Below, in pieces: positions 12,301 to 24,300 of a DNA stretch of 64,000 bases (its first letter is position 1; each line of letters opens with the position of its first letter). The translations under genes and the position numbers were made by a program. The DNA lies in the NCBI RefSeq assembly GCF_026151205.1, contig NC_087076.1:14307675-14371674 (forward strand), written 5' to 3'. The notes under the pieces are model-generated. The model had not been told where the DNA came from, did not search any database, and was given only the letters and a program-made list of their open reading frames with translations. Origin of the DNA: Bolinopsis microptera (Eukaryota > Ctenophora > Tentaculata > Lobata > Bolinopsidae).

Positions 12301-15300
12301 TTGCATCAGAGATGCTTAAAAGAAGAATCATTAAAACCAAATACAACTATCATGTATCTAACGCTGACGTACGAGCAGATAGACTCATGTGGTGAGGATG
12401 CAAGAAGAGATAATACCGAACTATCTTCTACACTGGATCCCAAAGCATGGCAAAAGGTGTAGAAGTAGGCCTCGCAAGAACTGGTTATCATGTGTCCTTG
12501 AGGATGCAGCTATTCTCACAGGTGTCGATAATATCGCAATGGAAGCTGCAGTACATCAATCAACAAACAGGGTAGATTGGAGAGGCCTCATAATCGGAAA
12601 AAGGAGTTATGGAGTTATGGTGTGGTGCAGGCCAATCCAACCACTAGTGGGAGACCTTTTCAAATGCAAGTAAGTACTTTAAGCCAAGTCACTGTGAAGT
12701 TCAATTTACTGGATACAACTTGAGAGGGTCAAAAGGTTGAGGTGAAAAAGCAAAGAGAGGCCATCGAAGCCGTTGAAAAGATCAAAAGGTACATTGAAAC
12801 CCGAAAATAACGGTATAAAGTTAGAATATATTATAATATACACTTCAATAATAATCAAATAATTTCAATTTACACAATTCAATTCTGTAGAAAAAGAATG
12901 TTCTTCACACGAAGATCTCGTTGACAATCCAAGGATGTTTGACAAGTTTGCGAAGGGGTAGCCTGTGTTCAGTGTTTGGGTCCAGACAATCCAAGATGAG
13001 CGAGTAAACATCAGAGCTGACAGAGTTTGGAGGTAACATCTCCCACCTCACATTATTCCGAGCAGCATCAGCAGTAGAAAGAAGGGGTTTAGAACCGGAC
13101 AGGAGCTCGAACAGGAGACACCCCACAGACCAGACCACACCACATTTAGGGGTGTAGGACCCGTGTCGGTACAGTTCAGGAGGTGTACATGTGGTGGAGG
13201 AAGAAGGGAGTTTCAGGGAGTGAGGCAGGACCGAGAGCACGGAGGAGAGTTGGAAGTTTCCCAGTTTTACCTCGTTGGTTTCCAAGTCTAGGTAGATGTT
13301 TTCAGTGGAAATATCCCGGTGATCAACTCCGTTGTTTAAGCAGTGGACAACAGCGGATAGCAGCTGCTGGATGATGTCTCTAACTTGGTCTTCGTTAAGA
13401 ATGTTGGCTCTGATGACGTCAGAGAGAGGTTCCCAGCTACTGGAGTACTCCAAGATCAGGGTCCAGGTCTTGCTCTCACTCCGGTAAGAGTAGTGGAGGA
13501 GTCTCTGGATGTTAGGATGTGAGAGTTTGAGAAGGTTGTAAACTTCTACAGGAATCAGCTCGTTGGCAGATGTGGTGACAGGCAGAGCAGGGGAGTAGGG
13601 GATAGTCTTCAGCAGAACTTCCATAATAAGAGATTGTTGATATTGATAATGTAATGGGATAATTTGAAGTCGGTTAAAAAGTGTACCCTGTATTTATAGT
13701 CTTGTAATCACCTCGCGTCACAAGGCGTACACGTGATCTTGTCACGTGATTAGGTGACTGACTGCTGATTACATGCCACAACGTAAACAGGGAGGTGAGA
13801 TAGGGCAAATGTTTTGACAAGTGGGAGTCGATCATGTGATCTCATGATTGCATATTCGTCGCAGAACTATGTCGAATCGTATCATGTGATTAATTTTCAA
13901 GGAATTTCGTAAAGCTACCATAACAAGGTGGAGGGAACTGCCTCTTTGCAGATAAGATATTATCCTGATTACTGAACAATCGTGCAATCAAAGTGGTGTA
14001 ATCAGGGTGAACTGGGTAGCTGCTTGATAATTGTGGAACATCTTAATTACAAATTGTCCTTAAAGCATGTAGTATTTTACCAAAGCCACTATTTCTTATT
14101 GCTCTAACAACAGAGGTATAACATTGAGGTCTACAGCTTCAATGCTCCTGCAGACGATTCTCCTGCGGAGTCTAAGCAATGGCATGGCATGGAGAAATTT
14201 CTCTTGAAGAACCATTATGGTTTTAGACAGAATCGCTCCAGTATGGGCAAAGTCTATTCACTCAGTTTTACTTATTATACACCAATGTATAGAATATAAT
14301 ATTCCTCTGTATATCAATTTCGTAGATTTCAAAGCTGGTTTTGATTCGATTGATGCGCAGTTTATTTGGAGAAGTATGCAGTGTTATGGCCTCCCTGACA
14401 AGTACATAAGAGTAATGAAGGCTTTTTTTTCTCAGACAGTCAGTGTTATCAGGGCCAACGGGGAAGTAACGGATTACTTTGAGGTCTACTCAGGTATAGA
14501 AGTAGAACAAGGAGATATACAGGATCCTCCGGTCTTCAACTTTTGTCTCAATTTCTCTGCATACCTTATGGAACTTAACAAGGCTATTAGTAAGGGAGCT
14601 TTATTACAGCTTGCATCTCCTGGGGTAGAAGAGAAACATAATATCTTGGACACTGACTAAGCTTATGATATGGTCATGTTAGACAACTCAAAGGAGGGGT
14701 TGAAGGAAATCACGCCTGGCAAAACAGGGCTGTCAGCAAAAGTGCATCGCAGACTCTGAGACTTTAGAAAACGGCCTCTGCGTCTGACGCAGAGGCCGTT
14801 TTCTAAAAACGACCACGTGGAAGGTCTCCCAGTACAACAGGTCAGCAACTTCACTTATTTTGATGCTATCATCAGTGCGGATGGAACAATTGATAAAGTC
14901 AAAGAACTCTCAACTCGCATTCTAATGACCTCTGGGGAATTCTATCAGCTCAGCAGCATTTGGTACAGTCACAACATTAAGATGCTAACTAAAATCAAGA
15001 TCTATATAAAGTGGCTGTTTTAGCTATATTTCTTTAATCTTTATAGAAGTGTACCACTGAGACTCGTATGAAAATATTTGAGGTGTTGCATCAGAGATGC
15101 TTAAAAGAAGAATCATTAAAACCAAATGGAACTATCATGTATCTAACGCTGACGTACGAGCAGATAGACTCATGAGTCATGTGGTGAGGATGGTGATGAT
15201 GCAAGAAGAGATAATACCGAACTATCTTCTGCACTGGATCCCAAAGCATGGCAAAAGTTCGAGAGGCAGGCGTCGCAAGAACTGGTTATCATATTCATGT

Positions 15301-18300
15301 GTCCTTGAGGATGCAGCTCTTTTCACAGGTGTCGATAATATCGCAATGGAAGCTGCAGTACATCAATCAACAAACAGGGTAGATCGGAGAGGCCTCATAA
15401 TCGGAAAAAGGAGTTATGGAGTTATGGTGTGGTGCAGGCCAATCCAACCACTAGTGGGAGACCTTTTCAAATGCAAGTAAGTACTTTAAGCCAAGTCACT
15501 GTGAAGTTCAATTTACTGGATACAACTTGAGAAGGGTCAAAAGGTTGAGGTGAAAAAGCAAAGAGAGGCCATCAAAGCCGTTGAAAAGATCAAAAGGTAC
15601 ATTGAAACCCGAAAATAACGGTATAAAGGTAGAATATATTATAATATACACTTCAATAATAATCAAATAATTTCAATTTACACAATTCAATTCTGTAGAA
15701 AAAGAATGTTCTTCACACGAAGATCTCGTTGACAATCCAAGGATGTTTGACAAGTTTGCGAAGGGGTAGCCTGTGTTCAGTGTTTGGGTCCAGACAATCC
15801 AAGATGAGCGAGTAAACATCAGAGCTGACAGAGTTTGGAGGTAACATCTCCCACCTCACATTATTCCGAGCAGCATCAGCAGTAGAAAGAAGGGGTTTAG
15901 AACCGGACAGGAGCTCGAACAGGAGACACCCCACAGACCAGACCACACCACATTTAGGGGTGTAGGACCCGTGTCGGTACAGTTCAGGAGGTGTACATGT
16001 GGTGGAGGAAGAAGGGAGTTTCAGGGAGTGAGGCAGGACCGAGAGCACGGAGGAGAGTTGGAAGTTTCCCAGTTTTACCTCGTTGGTTTCCAAGTCTAGG
16101 TAGATGTTTTTAGTGGAAATATCCCGGTGATCAACTCCGTTGTTTAAGCAGTGGACAACAGCGGATAGCAGCTGCTGGATGATGTCTCTAACTTGGTCTT
16201 CGTTAAGAATGTTGGCTCTGATGACGTCAGAGAGAGGTTCCCAGCTACTGGAGTACTCCAAGATCAGGGTCCAGGTCTTGCTCTCACTCCGGTAGGAGTA
16301 GTGGAGGAGTCTCTGGATGTTAGGATGTGAGAGTTTGAGAAGGTTGTAAACTTCTACAGGAATCAGCTCGTTGGCAGATGTGGTAACAGGCAGAGTAGGG
16401 GAGTAGGGGATAGTCTTCAGCAGAACTTCCATAATAAGAGATTGTTGATATTGATGATGTAATGGGATAATTTGAAGTTTATAAAAATGTGATATCGGTT
16501 AAAAAGTGTACCCTGTATTTATAGTCTTGTAATACCTCGCGTCACAAGGCGTACACGTGATCTTGTCACGTGATTAGGTGACTGACTGCTGATTACATGC
16601 CATAACGTTAACAGGGAGGTAAGATAGGGCAAATGTTTTGACAAGTGGGAGTCGATCATGTGATCCCATGATTGCATATTCGTCGTAGAACTATGTCGAA
16701 TCGTATCATTTGATTAATTTTCAAGGAATTTCGTAAAGCTACCATAACAAGGTGGAGGGTACTGTATCTTTGCAGATAAGATATTATCCTGATTACTGAA
16801 CAATCGTGCAATGAATGTGGTGTAATCAGGGTGAACTGGGTATCTGCTTGATAATTGTGGAAAATCTTAATTACAAATTGTGCCTAAAGCATGTAGTATT
16901 TTACCAAACGCCTTAAAGCCACTATTTCTTATTGCTCTAACAATAGAGGTATAACATTGAGGTCTACAGCTTCAATGCTTCTGCTTATGATTCTCCTGCG
17001 GAGATTAAGCAATGGCATGGAGAAATTTCTCTAGGAGAACCAATATGGTTTTAGACAGAATCGCTCCAGTATGGGCCAAGTCTATTCACTCCGTTTTACT
17101 TATTATACACCAATGTATAGAACATAATATTCCTGAGCTGTATTATATCAGTTTAGTAGATTTTAAAGCTGCTTTTGATTCGATTGACAGGCAGTTTAAT
17201 TGGAGAAGTATGCAGCATTATGGCCTCTTTAACAAGTACATCAGAATGATGCGGGCTTTCTTTTCTCACACATTCAGTGCTGTTAGGGCCAACGGGGAAG
17301 TAACTGGACAAGGTGATATGCAGGGTCCTCCGGTCTTAAACTTTAGTCTCAATTACTCCGCAGACTGCATTATGCATACCTTATTATGGAACTGTACAAG
17401 GCTTTTAGTAAAGGGGCTTTATTACAGCTTGCATCTCCTGGGGTAGAAGATAAACATAATATCTTGGACACCGACTACGCTGATGATATGGCCATGTTAG
17501 GCAACTCAAAGGAGGGGCGGCAGGAAATAGTTGACCGTCTCTGCAAAATTACAGTGCCTATGCGGGTCTGAAGATTAATGCTGGCAAAACACAGAGTATA
17601 GTTGTCAGACAGTATTCTAAAGACGACACGGTGGAGGTCTGCCAATACAACAGCAATTTTATTATTTTGGCGCTATCATCAGTGCCGATGGAACAATTGA
17701 TAAATAACTAATATAGCATTCTAAAGGCCTCTGGGGAATTATATCAGCTCAGCAGCATTTGGTACAGTCACAAGTCACAACATTAAGATGCTAACTAAAA
17801 TCAAGATCTATATAAAGTGGCTGTTTTAGCTATATTTCTTTAATCTTTACAGAAGTGCACCACTCAGACTCGTATGAAAATATTTGAGGTGTTGCATCAG
17901 AGATGCTTAAAAGAAGAATCATTAAAACCAAATGGAACTATCATGTATCTAACGCTGACGTACGAGCAGATAGACTCATGTGGTGAGGATGCAAGAAGAG
18001 ATATTACCGAACTATCTTCTACACTGGATCCCAAAGCATGGCAGAAGGTGTAGAAGTAGGCCTCGCAAGAACTGGTTATCATATGTGCTTGAGGATGCAG
18101 CTATTCTCACAGGTGTCGATAATATCGCAATGGAAGCTGCAGTATATCAATCGACAAACAGGGTACATTGGAGAGGTCTCATAATCGGAAAAAGGAGTTA
18201 TGGTGTGGTGCAGGCCAATCCAACGACTAGGAGGAGACCTTTTCAAATGCAAGTAAGTACTTTAAGCCAAGACACTGTGAAGTTCAATTTACTGGATACA

Positions 18301-21300
18301 ACTTGAGGAGGGTCAAAAGGTTGAGGTGAAAAAACAAAGAGAGGCCATCGAAGCCGTTGAAAAGATCAAAAGGTACATTGAAACCCGAAAATAACGGCAT
18401 AAAGTTAGAATATATTATAATATACACTTCAATAATAATCAAATAATTTCAATTTACACAATTCAATTCTGTAGAAAAAGAATGTTCTTCACACGAAGAT
18501 CTCGTTGACAATCCAAGGATGTTTGACAAGTTTGCGAAGGGGTAGCCTGTGTTCAGTGTTTGGGTCCAGACAATCCAAGATGAGCGAGTAAACATCAGAG
18601 CTGACAGAGTTTGGAGGTAACATCTCCCACCTCACGTTATTCCGAGCAGCATCAGCAGTAGAGAGAAGGGGTTTAGAACCGGACAGGAGCTCGAACAGGA
18701 GACACCCCACAGACCAAACCACACCACATTTAGGGGTGTAGGACCCGTGTCGGTACAGTTCAGGAGGTGTACATGTGGTGGAGGAAGAAGGGAGTTTCAG
18801 GGAGTGAGGCAGGACCGAGAGTACGGAGGAGAGTTGGAAGTTTCCCAGTTTTACCTCGTTGGTTTCCAAGTCTAGGTAGATGTTTTTAGTGGAAATATCC
18901 CGGTGATCAACTCCGTTGTTTAAGCAGTGGACAACAGCGGATAGCAGCTGCTGGATGATGTCTCTAACTTGGTCTTCGTTAAGAATGTTGGCTCTGATGA
19001 CGTCAGAGAGAGGTTCCCAGCTACTGGAGTACTCCAAGATCAGGGTCCAGGTCTTGCTCTCACTCCGGTAAGAGTAGTGGAGGAGTCTCTGGATGTTAGG
19101 ATGTGAGAGTTTGAGAAGGTTGTAAACTTCTACAGGAATCAGCTCGTTGGCAGATGTGGTGACAGGCAGAGCAGGGGAGTAGGGGATAGTCTTCAGCAGA
19201 ACTTCCATAATAAGAGATTGTTGATATTGATAATGTAATGGGATAATTTGAAGTCGGTTAAAAAGTGTACCCTGTATTTATAGTCTTGTAATCACCTCGC
19301 GTCACAAGGCGTACACGTGATCTTGTCACGTGATTAGGTGACTGACTGCTGATTACATGCCACAACGTAAACAGGGAGGTGAGATAGGGCAAATGTTTTG
19401 ACAAGTGGGAGTCGATCATGTGATCTCATGATTGCATATTCGTCGCAGAACTATGTCGAATCGTATCATGTGATTAATTTTCAAGGAATTTCGTAAAGCT
19501 ACCATAACAAGGTGGAGGGAACTGCCTCTTTGCAGATAAGATATTATCCTGATTACTGAACAATCGTGCAATCAAAGTGGTGTAATCAGGGTGAACTGGG
19601 TAGCTGCTTGATAATTGTGGAACATCTTAATTACAAATTGTCCTTAAAGCATGTAGTATTTTACCAAAGCCACTATTTCTTATTGCTCTAACAACAGAGG
19701 TATAACATTGAGGTCTACAGCTTCAATGCTTCTGCAGACGATTCTCCTGCGGAGTCTAAGCAATGGCATGGCATGGAGAAATTTCTCTTGAAGAACCATT
19801 ATGGTTTTAGACAGAATCGCTCCAGTATGGGCAAAGTCTATTCACTCAGTTTTACTTATTATACACCAATGTATAGAATATAATATTCCTCTGTATATCA
19901 ATTTCGTAGATTTCAAAGCTGCCTTTGATTCGATTGATGCGCAGTTTATTTGGAGAAGTATGCAGTGTTATGGCCTCCCTGACAAGTACATAAGAGTAAT
20001 GAAGGCTTTTTTTCTCAGACAGTCAGTGTTATCAGGGCCAACGGGGAAGTAACGGATTACTTTGAGGTCTACTCAGGTATAGAAGTAGAACAAGGAGATA
20101 TACAGGATCCTCCGGTCTTCAACTTTTGTCTCAATTTCTCTGCATACCTTATGGAACTTAACAAGGCTATTAGTAAGGGAGCTTTATTACAGCTTGCATC
20201 TCCTGGGGTAGAAGAGAAACATAATATCTTGGACACTGACTAAGCTTATGATATGGTCATGTTAGACAACTCAAAGGAGGGGTTGAAGGAAATCACGCCT
20301 GGCAAAACAGGGCTGTCAGCAAAAGTGCATCGCAGACTCTGAGACTTTAGAAAACGGCCTCTGCGTCTGACGCAGAGGCCGTTTTCTAAAAACGACCACG
20401 TGGAAGGTCTCCCAGTACAACAGGTCAGCAACTTCACTTATTTTGATGCTATCATCAGTGCGGATGGAACAATTGATAAAGTCAAAGAACTCTCAACTCG
20501 CATTCTAACGACCTCTGGGGAATTCTATCAGCTCAGCAGCATTTGGTACAGTCACAACATTAAGATGCTAACTAAAATCAAGATCTATATAAAGTGGCTG
20601 TTTTAGCTATATTTCTTTAATCTTTATAGAAGTGTACCACTGAGACTCGTATGAAAATATTTGAGGTGTTGCATCAGAGATGCTTAAAAGAAGAATCATT
20701 AAAACCAAATGGAACTATCATGTATCTAACGCTGACGTACGAGCAGATAGACTCATGAGTCATGTGGTGAGGATGGTGATGATGCAAGAAGAGATAATAC
20801 CGAACTATCTTCTGCACTGGATCCCAAAGCATGGCAAAAGTTCGAGAGGCAGGCGTCGCAAGAACTGGTTATCATATTCATGTGTCCTTGAGGATGCAGC
20901 TCTTTTCACAGGTGTCGATAATATCGCAATGGAAGCTGCAGTACATCAATCAACAAACAGGGTAGATTGGAGAGGCCTCATAATCGGAAAAAGGAGTTAT
21001 GGAGTTATGGTGTGGTGCAGGCCAATCCAACCACTAGTGGGAGACCTTTTCAAATGCAAGTAAGTACTTTAAGCCAAGTCACTGTGAAGTTCAATTTACT
21101 GGATACAACTTGAGAAGGGTCAAAAGGTTGAGGTGAAAAAGCAAAGAGAGGCCATCAAAGCCGTTGAAAAGATCAAAAGGTACATTGAAACCCGAAAATA
21201 ACGGTATAAAGGTAGAATATATTATAATATACACTTCAATAATAATCAAATAATTTCAATTTACACAATTCAATTCTGTAGAAAAAGAATGTTCTTCACA

Positions 21301-24300
21301 CGAAGATCTCGTTGACAATCCAAGGATGTTTGACAAGTTTGCGAAGGGGTAGCCTGTGTTCAGTGTTTGGGTCCAGACAATCCAAGATGAGCGAGTAAAC
21401 ATCAGAGCTGACAGAGTTTGGAGGTAACATCTCCCACCTCACATTATTCCGAGCAGCATCAGCAGTAGAAAGAAGGGGTTTAGAACCGGACAGGAGCTCG
21501 AACAGGAGACACCCCACAGACCAAACCACACCACATTTAGGGGTGTAGGACCCGTGTCGGTACAATTCAGGAGGTGTACATGTGGTGGAGGAAGAAGGGA
21601 GTTTCAGGGAGTGAGGCAGGACCGAGAGCACGGAGGAGAGTTGGAAGTTTCCCAGTTTTACCTCGTTGGTTTCCAAGTCTAGGTAGATGTTTTTAGTGGA
21701 GATATCCCGGTGATCAACTCCGTTGTTTAAGCAGTGGACAACAGCGGATAGCAGCTGCTGGATGATGTCTCTAACTTGGTCTTCGTTAAGAATGTTGGCT
21801 CTGATGACGTCAGAGAGAGGTTCCCAGCTACTGGAGTACTCCAAGATCAGGGTCCAGGTCTTGCTCTCACTCCGGTAGGAGTAGTGGAGGAGTCTCTGGA
21901 TGTTAGGATGTGAGAGTTTGAGAAGGTTGTAAACTTCTACAGGAATCAGCTCGTTGGCAGATGTGGTAACAGGCAGAGTAGGGGAGTAGGGGATAGTCTT
22001 CAGCAGAACTTCCATAATAAGAGATTGTTGAATGTTGATAATGTGATGGGATAATTTGAAGTTTATAAAAATGTGATATCGGTTAAAAAGTGTACCCTGT
22101 ATTTATAGTCTTGTAATCACCTCGCGTCACAAGGCGTACACGTGATCTTGTCACGTGATTAGGTGACTGACTGCTGATTACATGCCACAACGTAAACAGG
22201 GAGGTGAGATAGGGCAAATGTTTTGACAAGTGGGAGTCGATCATGTGATCCCATGATTGCATATTCGTCGCAGAACTATGTCGAATCGTATCATGTGATT
22301 AATTTTCAAGGAATTTCGTAAAGCTACCATAACAAGGTGGAGGGAACTGCCTCTTTGCAGATAAGATATTGTTCTGATTATACTGAACAATCGTGCAATC
22401 AATGTGGTGTAATCAGGGTGAACTGGGTAGCTGCTTGATAATTGTGAAACATCTTAATTACAAATTGTGCCTAAAGCACGTAGTATTTTACCAAACGCCT
22501 TAAAGCCACTATTTCTTATTGCTCTAACAATTATGGAGGTATAACATTGAGGTCTACAGCTTCAATGCTTCTGCTTATGATTCTCCTGCGGAGACTAAAC
22601 AATGGCATGGAGAAATTTCTCTTGGAGAACCAATATGGTTTTAGACAGAATCGCTCCAGTATGGGCCAAGTCTATTCACTCCGTTTTACTTATTATACAC
22701 CAATGTATAGAACATAATATTCCTGAGCTGTATTATATCAGTTTAGTAGATTTTAAAGCTGCTTTTGATTCGATTGACAGGCAGTTTAATTGGAGAAGTA
22801 TGCAGCATTATGGCCTCTTTAACAAGTACATCAGAATGATGCGGGCTTTCTTTTCTCACACATTCAGTGCTGTTAGGGCCAACGGGGAAGTAACTGGACA
22901 AGGTGATATGCAGGGTCCTCCGGTCTTAAACTTTAGTCTCAATTACCCTGCAAACTGCATTATGCATACCTTATTATGGAACTGTACAAGGCTTTTAGTA
23001 AAGGGGCTTTGATACAGCTTGCATCTATTGAGGTATAAGATAAACATAATATCTTGGACACTGACTACGCTGATGATATGGCCATGTTAGGCAACTCAAA
23101 GGAGGGGCTGCAGGAAACAGTTGACCGTCTCTGCAAAATTACAGTGCCTATGCGGGTCTGAAGATTAATGCTGGCAAAACACAGAGTATAGTTGTCAGAA
23201 AAATTTCATCGCAGAGGCAGTATTCTAAAGACGACACGGTGGAGGTCTGCCAATACAACAGCAATTTTATTATTTTGGCGCTATCATCAGTGCCGATGGA
23301 ACAATTGATAAATAACTAATATAGCATTCTAAAGGCCTCTGGGGAATTATATCAGCTCAGCAGCATTTGGTACAGTCACAAGTCACAACATTAAGATGCT
23401 AACTAAAATCAAGATCTATATAAAGTGGCTGTTTTAGCTATATTTCTTTAATCTTTATAGAAGTGTACCACTCAGACTCGTATGAAAATATTTGAGGTGT
23501 TGCACCAGAGATGCTTAAAAGAAGAATCATTAAAACCAAATACAACTATCATGTATCTAACGCTGACGAACGAGCAGATAGACTCATGTGGTGAGGATGC
23601 AAGAAGAGATAATACCGAACTATCTTCTACACTGGATCCCAAAGCATGGCAAAAGGTGTAGAAGTAGGCCTCGCAAGAACTGGTTATCATGTGTCCTTGA
23701 GGATGCAGCTATTCTCACAGGTGTCGATAATATCACAATGGAAGCTGCAGTACATCAATCAACAAACAGGGTATATTGGAGAGGCCTCATAATCGGAAAA
23801 AGGAGTTATGGTGTGGTGCAGGCCAATCCAACGACTAGTGGGAGACCTTTTCAAATGCAAGTAAGTACTTTAGGCCAAGTCACTGTGAAGTTCAATTTAC
23901 TAGATACAACTTGAGGAGGGTCAAAAGGTTGAGGTGAAGAAGCAAAGAGAGGCCATCGAAGCCGTTGAAAAGATCAAAAGGTACATTGAAACCCGAAAAT
24001 AACGATATAAAGTTAGAATATATTATAATATACACTTCAATAATAATCAAATAATTTCAATTTACACAATTCAATTCTGTAGAAAAAGAATGTTCTTCAC
24101 ACGAAGATCTCGTTCACAATCCAAGGATGTTTGACAAGTTTGCGAAGGGGTAGCCTTTGTTCAGTGTTTGGGTCCAGACAATCCAAGATTAGCGAGTAAA
24201 CATCAGAGCTGACAGAGTTTGGAGGTAACATCTCCCACCTCACGTTATTCCGAGCAGCATCAGCAGTAGAGAGAAGGGGTTTAGAACCGGACAGGAGCTC

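Noticed and set aside
13183-13374. Plus-strand ORF over pseudokinase copy 3
   Set aside because: Antisense shadow, absent as an ORF in the other copies.
8533-23867. Active LINE family in the array
   Set aside because: All copies are 5'-truncated and share or add frameshifts and stops.
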